Below, piece by piece: positions 55,009 to 64,000 of a stretch of 64,000 nt of DNA. The translations under genes and the position numbers were made by a program. The stretch is from Ligula intestinalis. Lineage: Eukaryota > Platyhelminthes > Cestoda > Diphyllobothriidea > Diphyllobothriidae. The stretch lies in contig JAYGXS010000009.1 of NCBI GenBank assembly GCA_036362985.1, forward strand, positions 17,125,800 to 17,189,799, read 5' to 3'. Under the pieces are notes generated by a model. It saw only the letters and a program-made list of their open reading frames with translations, was not told where the DNA came from and did no database searches. Numbering within the stretch: position 1 is the stretch's first letter; every line of letters begins with the position of its first letter.

Positions 55009-55043
55009 GAATTTTCGAACAGGCATCACTTGTTCTTCGTCAG
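55009..55043 (-). ncRNA. Hammerhead ribozyme motif (intact core)
   Basis: Minus strand: CTGACGA, A, five-pair stem II (GAACA with TGTTC, loop AGTGATGCC), GAA, palindromic AATT, C (55009), then AC pairing with GT before the core. All core bases kept. No coding PLE sequence recognised beside it. Confidence 0.65.
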
Positions 55044-55864
55044 ACTAAATGAAATGTGAAAGCTGGGAATGTCTCACTAGATGTTTTGGGGGCAGAGGTT
55101 ACAACGAACAGGGTGGGATTGGGTGGTGGGAGGGTTATGGTGACGTGACTCCTGTGGCGATAGGTTGTTATGCATCAATAAAAGCTTAAGATGCCAACTT
55201 TATGTGCGATATCCAGTTCAAAAAGTCTGGGCGTTGATCACAAAGAACTCTCTTGCCAGATTTCCGAGGAGAGTAAAGCGCGAACTTAGCACGAAGCCTT
55301 CGGAACAGAACTTTTCGGGAACTAATGGAGCAATGGAACTTATAAGCATCAGCCCCAACGCCAGGCATATTTAGGAAATTGGGATTATCTTGTCTTGTTG
55401 CATTGAGTAACGTTGCATGTGGTAAAAATAAGAATTCCTGTATTGCAGATTTCTCCAGTGCATACTTTATAATTTTCAGCACACTATTTTTTCGTGCCAA
55501 AAATACTGTTTCTAATTGTTGAAACTCTATTACTCGACAGTTTGTTTTCACCTTTTGAATTTCGTGAAAAATGTTCTTGCAGCTTCGATAGCGATTTTTG
55601 TTCTCGAAAATAAAAGTTAGAGATTTGTTTGATCCAGTAAACGGTGTTTATTATGTTACCCAATACTCTTGACAACCCATCATAACAGGGTCTTTTAAAG
55701 CAGGTAATTCTTTGGTTCGAATGTTGTGCATATAAAAACAAGAGATTTATTAAGGGAACCTGTTACAAGCCCAATTAGCTGTAATAATAACATGTCGCTT
55801 GCCAACTGTCGAACGGTCGCTAAAGTTATGTTGCTGATTCGAAATTATGTCGATACTGCATAAT

Positions 55865-56220
55865 TTAATAGAACCAATCAAGTTCGTGAGTTCTCGTCAG
55901 CTGCGGTCTCTCGCTGCATAAAAAGATTGGACTCGTACAGAAAAACTGATACCAACAACTAGGTCATAGTAAATTGCTATTTAGGCAAATCAATAATGTA
56001 AGCAACTTAAACACACACACTGTGGTAAGCAAACGTGGGGAAAAACTTAAAAGGCAAAAAGGAGGGGGAATGTTTAAAATAGGAAGCTAGATGTTACTAT
56101 GACCTTGTTGTTTGTATCGATTTTTCTGCACAAATTCAATTTTTATATTCCCTCATATGTGACTAATGTTATGCAATGAGAAACCGCAGCTGACGAACGC
56201 TCGTTAACTTTATTGGTTCT
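55865..56220. mobile_element. Small palindromic PLE end pair
   Basis: GAACCAATCAAGTTCG at 55871-55886 and AACTTTATTGGTTC at 56206-56219, plus GTCAGCTGCGGTCTC and AACCGCAGCTGAC, make an inverted repeat of about 50 bp around 270 bp. Both arms hold a hammerhead-like core: CTGACGA..GAAC on the minus strand near 55883-55900 and CTGACGA..TAAC on the plus strand at 56190-56205. They are related to the outer arms at 48.3/49.6 kb (GCAGCTGACGA). Confidence 0.6.
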
Positions 56221-56399
56221 TTTAAATTCCACAGTCCTCGTACCAGGAGAAAAAAGCTTTAAAGGGAGTTGAAAACATTAAAAATAAGTAAATGATTCAA
56301 CGCTGTGCTTATTTAAAGCATGGTTTCCCAGGTACGACTTTAAATCAAGCCTATGCAGCAGGATTTGCTTGTACAAATACATTTCGGAACAGCCTTTCA

Positions 56400-56760
56400 A
56401 CTGCTTGCTGTCTTTGCGTGAATTAGATGACAAGTGGAAAACACAACAGTTTGAATTTATACAAAACCATGTATAACAGCAAGGTCATTTTTAAACGCAG
56501 CGTATAGTCAGCAATAATAACACCTTTAAACTTGGGAATTTACAAAGCAAAAAAGGTTGATTAAATGTAAGCATGCGACTACCAGGGTATTTGCAGATAA
56601 ATCACATGATCTAATTGCTTGCATAGGGAGGGGGGTTCTTCCGCCGTATATAGGTTGCGTCCATGTAGTACAAGGTCCGATTTGCTCGTGTTCGAACAAG
56701 AACTCGTCGAGAGCTTTTGATGTATATACCTTTCCTTCCCAAGTTTAAAGGCGAAATTAT
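56400..56760 (-). mobile_element. Diverged copy of the 48.3-48.7 kb segment
   Basis: TTTGCGTGAAT, AACACAACAGTTTGAAT, AACTTGGGAA, CATGATCTAATTGCTTGCATAG, CCGCCGTATATAGG and GTGTTCGAACAAGAACTCG follow in the same order as in 48355-48665. It encodes, reversed, remnants of the GIY-YIG C-terminus. Together with 55865-56220 it suggests a second, older locus of the same family. Confidence 0.6.
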
Positions 56761-57230
56761 CATTGACTATTCACTGCGTTGAAAAATGACCTTTCTGTTA
56801 TTGATTCTGTGAAATCTGAGAAACTGCTGTGTTCTCCATTTGTTATCTAATTCATTCAAAGGCAAGAATCTGTCCCGAAATGTATTTGTACAAGTAAATC
56901 CAGCTGTGTAGGCTTGCTTTAAACTGTGATTATTCATTGGTTGTTTGTTTTGCCACTAGTAGCCATTTTAATTTGCATGTCTTGCCTTGGCAACTTTGAG
57001 CGCGTTCCGCAACTGTCTTATGACTATACCCGATCACGCACATGTTCACGAGGACATCGAAAGTCACATGCTGAGGCCTTACACAACTGATCCCTCTCCA
57101 CCGTCCCGCGCAGTGTTCATGGTTCACGTTTTGGGTTTTCAGAATATTCTTTGGGCATACTGACCACCTTGTGTCATCTCCTTTGCCCTACTAGTCGACA
57201 ACCCATATCACACCTGCGCAGAACAGAGAG

Positions 57231-57716
57231 ATGGCAGCGCTTCTAAACGGTATGTGTGGGACGTACGAATCAGTTGACATCAATGAGCTCATCCTGGACT
57301 ATGTGAAAGTGAACGGAGTGCCACGGGACCTGCGCAACCGAGTCAATTTCGATTCACCCAAATGGGCAGAAATCGTGGATGCGAAACTACGTGTGCATCA
57401 GAAGCCCGCAGAGCACACGATGGTTCAGCAGAAGTCGGCCTGTGGCAAGGCCAAGAGTTGCGTCATATTCTCCTCCGTCTTCACCAACAGCACCTCGGAA
57501 ACGCAGACCAATAATATGCGCAGTGAGCGACGCACGACCTCCACATGCCGCATGTCGCTGACGAAATGTGTGACCCGCGGGGGCAACCTGAGTTTGCAAA
57601 TTTCGCCGCCCAACACCTGCGTGCAAGTCAATGGTGGTTTCAGCAAAGAGTGTTCTCTCACCAAAGAAGGCGAGAAGGTTATCGAAGAGGAACTTACTTG
57701 GTCCCTTGACTCTCAG
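57231..57716 (+). CDS. First coding exon of a gene; aerolysin/MTX2-like (tentative)
   Basis: ATG with purine at -3 and G at +4, 162 codons, ending at a good donor (CTCTCAG|GTGAGA, phase 0). No signal peptide is visible. N-terminal SVDINELILDYVKVNG and PKWAEIVDAKL look like a short helical region. From residue 78 the sequence alternates Ser/Thr with hydrophobics (SSVFTNSTSETQTNN, RRTTSTC), then GGFSKECSLTKEGEKVIEEE and LTWSLDSQ. That pattern resembles the stem strands of aerolysin/ETX-MTX2-fold proteins, which animals use for defence or digestion. The family call is inference from pattern only. Length and open frame in AT-rich DNA support it being a real exon. Confidence 0.6.
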
Positions 57717-57719
57717 GTG

Positions 57720-59690
57720 AGATATGGTCATTGAGACTGAGTTTGCATGCATAAAGTATTTGTTGCGGCATTCGCTGGTCCATCTATGTCGGCTGGAACA
57801 ACGTCAGTGGGTTTTAATGCCGTACTGATTTTTCTGTCGGTTACTGTATTAATTATAGCATTTTCTAACAGAAATCCCCAGTGGAGCTTGTATGGTCGTC
57901 CTAAGAATGGCGAGAATAATGTAGCCTTTTCAATTATCTGTCTGTTGAAATAATTGCATGATTTGAAACTTTTCCTTTGAATTTTGGAAAATGAATAGTC
58001 CACTCCTTTTCCCGTCTCTGGGACAGTTTATGTCAATAGCACTTAAAATCAAGCAATGGCTCATTAAGGTTTAACGAGTCTGCGTGATTACTGTGATATT
58101 TTCTTCCGTCTGAGTCCAACGCGTTAACTCCGGTTGCTTGCATATGATCTGTCGTACAGAATTTCGATTTATTCGTGCGGTTTCTGCCAACAGCTGGCGC
58201 TTCTGTACCAGAGTCTGTACGGCCCATTAATTTTCCTGCTACACTAATACTTACCTTTTAAGCAGCTTAGCGTGTAGACTATAACAGTGTTCTTTTCCGA
58301 AGGCAGAAGTATACTAAGTAGTGACAGATCGAAAGAAAACGGCATCAAAAATTCGATCAAGAAATTGCTCGACTAGTATTATGTGTCATTGTGTTAAAAT
58401 ATCAAATAGAAAGCCAAGGAAAAACAGGCCATAATTTTCCCGATTAAATGTTAACTTTTAGATTCAATAAATTTTCCGGCAAAGAAAAAAGTGCTTTCTT
58501 TTTATGCGTTCACTGTAACAGGAATTATAGTAGGTCGTAAAATTAATGCCTCCGTGTAGTAAACCATGTTCTTTGATCGCAGAGTTATTTTAGATATAAG
58601 AAACGATTTCATTCTGACACGTTTGGCGTCAAAATGCTTTCTTTTAACTAATTCGGTGTTTTCTAAGGTAAGGGGACTCTTTTTTTCATTAAATCAACTA
58701 CATGCATTTTGCTGGCATTCTAAAATCTGTGAAATGGATAAAATAGGTGGGGTCAAAGGGATCTTAATATTGAGGTGTCGATACCGCCTCAACTTGATAA
58801 TCGGCTTTCGGAGGAAACGTTTACTAACTTTGCATGTTGGATTTCAAAGTTAGGGGGCTTACACGATAAAAAGACATTTCATTTTCCCATACTTGGAACT
58901 CTGATGGGGGTATTTTTGCTACTTAAGTGAGCATTTTTCAAGATTTTCTTAGAGAACATTCCTACTTCCTGGGCAGGTGCCACTTTAATGCCGTATTGGG
59001 ATAGATTACTTCAATTTAAATGAAATAGGACTAATGGAAGCAAAAAAGGACCCAGAGTGTATTTCGCTACAGTGTTCGTCCTCCTCATTAATGGCATTAC
59101 TTGTAATAACGGTAACAATAAAGTTGGTCGCCTACCCTAGATAGCCCTTGCCTCAGAATTCTGTCAGGTATTAGTTTAGTTGTTTTTAGTTTATTATTTA
59201 GCATATTATATTACTTATAGTTTCGGTTATTTTTGGTTTAGTTAGTTTAGTTCATCTTAATTAGTATATTTTAGTATACAGTAGTTATTTAAGTGTATTT
59301 CGATAACCTTGGGGGCATCTTACTAGACTAAAAACTAAACTAAACTTAAATGCGTAAGTCAATGCGTGGATATGCAATTGGAGCACGGAGTACTTATGTA
59401 CCGCTGCCGAGTGAAGTTCATGTGAATAGTATATCGGATTAGCTCGTGTGACATTGTAATCAATACATCTGAATGAAGTGAATGAGTGCCCGCTCAGACC
59501 GATCGACCAAATTAGTGCCTCTTTAAGCCTTTGAGCTATTCAGTCGACTGGAGTAGAGGAAGCTGGACCGGGATCGGGATACGGAACGGGGAGGCTACGT
59601 CTTATTCTTCAAATTTCATAATACGTACTATCTAGTTTGAAAGTCATGGCCAGTTATACATATAAGTAGAAAGACATTACCAGCAAAGAC
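57720..59690. other. Presumed intron; no exon recognised
   Basis: AT-rich sequence after the donor at 57717. I could not find a convincing next exon. Bases 59170-59290 are rich in TTTAG/TTAGT words. Confidence 0.35.
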
Positions 59691-59699
59691 ATGGGATAG

Positions 59700-59880
59700 T
59701 AGGAAGGCCTTTTCTGCCTCATTGGGCGTCATTGGTTAGTGATATCCAACCCCAGTTCAAAAATCTGTTTGGCAGCGATTTCAGCGGCCACAGTGGGGTT
59801 GAGTATCACTAGCCGATGACGCCTAGTGAGGCAGAAACGACCTTCCTAGTGTCCTTTTGCCTATATCCTAGCCGCCTCGT
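59700..59880. repeat. Inverted repeat of SINE-like sequence
   Basis: Arms of about 54 bp: AGGAAGG..TTCTGCCTCA..GGCGTCATTGG at 59700-59753 and its reverse GCCGATGACGCC..TGAGGCAGAA..CCTTCCT at 59794-59848, about 40 bases apart. The right side continues CTTTTGCCTATATCCTAGCC, the sequence found at 25-48. Head-to-head SINE copies, or a snapback duplicate. Confidence 0.7.
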
Positions 59881-60269
59881 GGTGAGGGTTCGAGAGGGAG
59901 CTCTAATAGCAAAATTGACGAACGAATGTGTTCTCTGACAGATTGGAAAACGCATATCTGCTACTACATATATGCACTAGTTACAGTCTACACCTTAGCC
60001 CGGGGTTCAGTGCAGCTGTTTGCGTGGCACAGTGAAGTCACCGTCCGCCACATTCAGCCACGTGAACTGTCTAATAGAACCAGTCAGGACTTCGATGAAT
60101 TATGCGCACCCGTGACCGGATTTGATGTAAACAACGGCAAGCACCAGGCGCTGAGTTCACAGTCCAGCTTTGCATTTCGTATTCTGGATATCAAGCACAG
60201 GTCTTGTTTCCGTCGTTGGCACTTCCAGCCTGTGTGTGCAAAAAACTTTCGAAACATTCAAACAAAGTT

Positions 60270-60520
60270 TTGCGTTCAGTCTCTAAATGGCAAAGCGTAC
60301 CCAGATTAGATGGAGAAAAGCAAGCAGTGCTAGAAATAAGCGTCAATGAATTTATTCGTGATGACCTGCTAGACAACGGCCGCATATCTAGGCAGCACAC
60401 GGGAAAGTGTAACTTCTTAAAGAAAACGACCACTTTTCGTTGGTTTGCGGTGCCCTTCAAAGGCAAACCAGTATCTTTTAAACAATGCACATCTGGTTTA
60501 TTGTTTGCATTCCTTTTATG
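60270..60520 (+). other. Possible later exon (uncertain)
   Basis: A + frame reading WQSVPRLDGEKQAVLEISVN, then EFIRDD and GKCNFLKKTTTFRWFAVPFK. The V-P..A-V-L-E-I pattern would suit the strand after the stem region of the protein started at 57231, but no acceptor gives the right phase directly, so an exon in between would be needed. It may be chance. Confidence 0.15.
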
Positions 60521-60529
60521 AATCCTTTG

Positions 60530-61165
60530 ATATTTCTTAAGTATAATATTTCAGTGTTAAGTTACTTTTCTGTCTGACAAAACTTCAGTCAGCGTTCTCC
60601 TTGTTGGTGGGTTTCGAATCTGAAGCTCATTTTTATGGGAGTGATTTGTCTATCTGGACGCACTTATTATTTTGCCCTCACTTTAGCCAATCGTAGCAGT
60701 GAGCTTCATCTGAAACCGCCAACAAGAGTTCGACCGTTGCATACCACGAGATCCAACGTGCGTTCCACAGGATGGCACTGCAGGACTGGTGACTAGCGGG
60801 TGGACTAATTTTAAGGGATGGTGGACTTGCGCCGTGTTTACCACACTGTCTCAGCCACATGTCAAGATCGGGGCAAGGAGACCAAAGGCGGGATCAGGCG
60901 CTGATGTCTGGCGCGGTTTTAGCCTGCACCTACTTATGCCATTTGTTATGGGAATGCAATCCGATCTAGCATCCCTCCCCCTGTTGGTCCAGCGCACTTA
61001 ACACGCAGCCCATAAAGGGGCCACGAAACCGCAAACACAAGCATGCGCGAGCGCGTACAGGACACCGGTGATTCACGAGGGGGATCTGTTGGATAGGTCG
61101 AAGGCATGTTTGTGACAAATGATGAAATATATGCAGGCACAAATCCTCAACGGCGAACCACGATA
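60530..61165. other. No gene seen
   Basis: GAAGCTCA..TTGTTGGTGGGTTTC near 60600-60630 is the reverse of GTGAGCTTCATCTGAAACCGCCAACAAGAG near 60697-60728, a small imperfect inverted repeat. Otherwise nothing recognised. Confidence 0.35.
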
Positions 61166-61169
61166 CAGG

Positions 61170-61430
61170 TATCGCAGGGGCTTAAGTAAGTTAAACCCTA
61201 GCAACTGCAATCTTCAGACCGTGGTTTCTTGGGAGAGGAGAAGTCGGTGGTGGCCAGAATAGGAGGAATAGTTTATTGTGCACACAAGGGAACGAAGAAT
61301 ATATAGACAGGTATTTGACTTGTACAGCATGCAACCAGCCAGGAGAGCCATTCGAGTCCAAGTGGGGTTTTATCAGCAGGCATGCCAATGGCAGCGCGAA
61401 TGGGCATTGTCTGGTTGCCTTGATGGTTAT
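61170..61430 (+). repeat. Dispersed repeat R2, forward copy
   Basis: Most complete copy: CTTAAGTAAGTTAAACCCTA, GCAATCTTCAGACCGTGG, TTGGGAGAGGAGAAG, CCAGCCAGGAGAGCC. See 16318 and 28270. Confidence 0.65.
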
Positions 61431-61659
61431 TGGCCAGACAGACTGCATCGACCAAGGCGTGCGTGCGTCCTAATCGCCGCTGGGAGAGACAGCCTATGCG
61501 GATCTGTGATTGGCTGCTGCAGAGGCCGTCGTCAGTGCGGATGTCAGCATTAGCAGCAGTGAGCCTTCGGACATGCTTGCCTATGTAGAGTGAGTCACCA
61601 CACAGGTATCACTCGTCTAATAAACTTTCAGCACAAGGCCTAAGGGAGCATCCATCCTA

Positions 61660-61790
61660 GGGTAAATACGGGTAAGTCAAGGTTAGCGTCAAGGTAGAAT
61701 AATGTTAGGTTTGGGGCTAAAGTTAGGGATAGTGCTAACTGAAGAGTTAGGATTTACGTAACGGTTAGGGTTAAGGTCATAATTATCTGT
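61660..61790 (+). repeat. Degenerate TTAGGG-like tract
   Basis: GGTTAGCG, ATGTTAGG, AGTTAGGG, GAGTTAGG and CGGTTAGGGTTAAGG within 130 bases, on one strand. TTAGGG is the animal telomere unit; here only two near-perfect units are adjacent. A decayed interstitial telomere-type or GTTAGG satellite. Confidence 0.5.
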
Positions 61791-61799
61791 CCTTGAATT

Positions 61800-63500
61800 A
61801 TGCACAGAGGGCATCGTGTTTAATTGACCGGGGCGTTCCTTCCCACGTATCCTCTTTAGAAGGCCGATTGCGTCAATAAAATTCTGAACGTTCACTATGC
61901 ATTCTCCTTCCTGGAGATGTGGTTCTACCTACCGAACGACTGGTTCAATCGTTCTTTTGTACTGTGATGTGCGTCACTGCAGTTTGAATCTACGTAGTAT
62001 TCGTCAAGTTGTGTTTAAGTGCCTTTCGGGTGACTAAATCTGTCTCCTAACTCGAACAGCCTCAAGTGGTTCCACCCGTACGCTGATAACATCGACTGTA
62101 GTGTCTGTCTAGATGCTTCCACCTCGTAGGTCGACGGAACAGTCTGCAGATCGGTCGCCTTTCTCCGCCCTGGTTTGTCTAACCACTCCATGGATGATGT
62201 GTGTATGTCCTATCTAGTCCACCATTTCCAAAAGACCGGTCGGTGCATGCAACAAGCAGCTGAAGGACATGTAATGGGACCGTTCGGACCAGGCCATGAG
62301 CAGCTGGAAGCACACTCTAACCTGTATGTTGAAATTTGCGTGTAATTTACACCTCATCTCCTCTATGCGGCTCCACATTGACACGTACGTTCTGCTATCG
62401 ATGCGTCATATGCATTTCGCCGAAGGGTGTGAAAGGCCTATGTTCATCACCCGAAGGCGGCACGGAAGCAAGCCGCACGACCCAAACCTCAAATTCGACT
62501 TAAAATGCACGTTTTCTGCTAAGCCGATAGTGTAATCCTCAAAACAAATCCTATGCCAACTGTCTGTCAGTTGACGAACTTATATGCCCCGACATGGAGT
62601 GCAGGTTGACATCCTCAGTCGCAGCCTGAATTCGGTAGCGCTGCACGCATTCACCCCTTCTCATCTGCCAAACCGTTGTCTAGTCGCGCGTCCAGCGCTA
62701 ACTCACCCTCTTACCTCTGCGCGCTCTTGCACTTTTGAACGCCTCACTATCGCCGCGCCTCCGCCCGCAGCTAATCGATTCCTCATGAGCCCTGATGCCA
62801 ACACCTGCACTCTTTCCTTATTAGCTGAGGACTGGAAAAGCTTGGCTTAACCCGCGCGAATAGACACTATTCACACCGACTCGATTAGCGCTTGCAGCAG
62901 CTACCGTAAAGCTACTTGAGATAACTAAATTTGTTCCAATTGTGATTTGGGGATCCTTCTGGTGTCCAGACAGCAACTAGCCCTCGATAGATCGTGTAAG
63001 TGTGCTGAGGGTCGGCCTCACACATTCTGCCCCTTCCTACACGCATGCAGACTGGCAGAGTCGGTATATCAGCTTATGTTGCGATTGGGCGAGGTGCCTA
63101 ACCAAACTGTCTAATGAGGATGTTGGACCTGTTAATGTGGAGTTGAAGTGCTGATGAGGAGATGCGGGATGGTGTGCTGCAGCCGGTGGTGTTCTACCGC
63201 AGGTTTTCATGGAGACCCACATGATAACCTGAATGTTCGTGTGCAATTCGATATCTTCTGCTCACTTCTCGCTGACAGACTTCATGAGCTTGTCTAGCAG
63301 TCTGAAGGTGTAAGTGGTTTGTTTGGATAGAGAATATTTGTCCATAGCTGCTCCTTTTGGTACAAAATCGCGTAAGGGTGACATTCAGCGAACGGCTCCG
63401 TTCTACTGCAGGCTCAGGATGTGAACACCATTTAGGCCGTTGCAGAGAGACTAGCAATGAAGACTCATGGGGATTCATTGACACAGATGGGGAAGAGATA
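61800..63500. other. No gene seen
   Basis: Short frames only (62296-62535, 62584-62850). Nothing recognised. Confidence 0.35.
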
Positions 63501-63519
63501 TCCATCAAGGTCGACGGAG

Positions 63520-63610
63520 ACTGGGATGACCATTTCTGGTGTATTAGCCATTGTCAGCCAGCCATTACCAACCTCGGGTGTGGGAATATCTAGGACTCGA
63601 AGTCGCACAC
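63520..63610 (-). repeat. SINE fragment, reverse
   Basis: GATGACCATTTCTGGTGTAT, then TTAGCCATTGTCAGCCAGCC and a tRNA-like remnant GGACTCGAAGTCGC, the reversed body and part of the head. Confidence 0.6.
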
Positions 63611-64000
63611 TTTTTGCTATTATTCCAACGCTCATTCTGTTTTTCTATTGTGACTATTCATTAGTATGCAGGACCTTCACGTCCTGTTGCGTCTCGGACG
63701 CAATAAAGTACCCTGCAGAAGTAGATTTCCGACAAGGCTAACGTAGCCGTGATGGTGACTTCTAGTTTTTGTTAACCGGCACCAACCGGCTTCATTCAAG
63801 GCCAAGTTCCGGGACACTGAAATGAATGCCTCTGGGATTTTTGTTATCATCAACATCCGAGGTTTGAACACGGTTCGAGGGTGTCACCACAAATCCATGC
63901 TAGCGGCTCATGTTCTTTGTGATGAGGTAATTTTCACCATTTATAGACCCCACTAATACAAGTATCAAAACTCAATCGCCACTTTATCACTTTATGTAAC

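Noticed and set aside
1..64000. CRISPR array, operon or bacterial gene content
   Set aside because: No regularly spaced short repeats and no closely packed long frames; introns and eukaryotic elements rule out a bacterial source.

Overview
The window looks like a piece of a repeat-rich flatworm genome, most likely a tapeworm (cestode). This is inferred from spliced GT-AG genes with long introns, many Penelope-like retroelement (PLE) relics with GIY-YIG tails, hammerhead ribozymes, non-LTR and Tc1/mariner relics, and a reversed 28S rRNA fragment. The species call rests on recognition only. There are no operons, ribosome binding sites or CRISPR arrays.

One gene is clear. A ubiquitin-specific protease of the USP16/USP45 type runs on the + strand, with five exons (8051-8498, 8653-8724, 12063-12511, 13618-13704, 14508-15089) whose splice phases fit exactly. 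The Cys box and N-terminal zinc finger are not visible and should lie upstream of base 1. The first 8 kb is therefore probably intron: degenerate tandem units at 2.2-5.15 kb carry a small LTR-element relic with a 5-bp target duplication, a hammerhead at 5.45 kb, and a PLE fragment at 6.7-7.5 kb. A second probable gene start (57231-57716, +) has a resemblance to aerolysin/ETX-MTX2-type proteins; its continuation was not found with confidence.

The rest is a mobile-element graveyard. It holds a complete mariner-type transposon with TIRs and TA duplication (16.5-18.0 kb, transposase broken by two stops), a 5'-truncated non-LTR retrotransposon with C-terminal zinc fingers (21.5-24.0 kb), a Tc1-like relic (31.1-32.0 kb), two CR1/jockey-like RT relics (41.1-41.7 and 45.3-46.3 kb), two LTR relics (3.6 and 38.5 kb), a 28S pseudogene (39.0-40.8 kb), a tRNA-headed SINE family with at least seven copies, and simple repeats.

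The most interesting pattern is the PLE loci at 24-26, 27.3-27.9, 36.3-37.9, 48.3-49.6, 52.4-52.9 and 55.9-56.2 kb. Each is built as an inverted repeat whose two arms each carry a hammerhead-ribozyme-like motif, and the motifs always read outward. The helix III segment of the better copies is a perfect or near-perfect palindrome, from 4 to 20 nt, suggesting cleavage as RNA dimers. The 48.3-49.6 kb locus is young: its outer arms appear almost identical.
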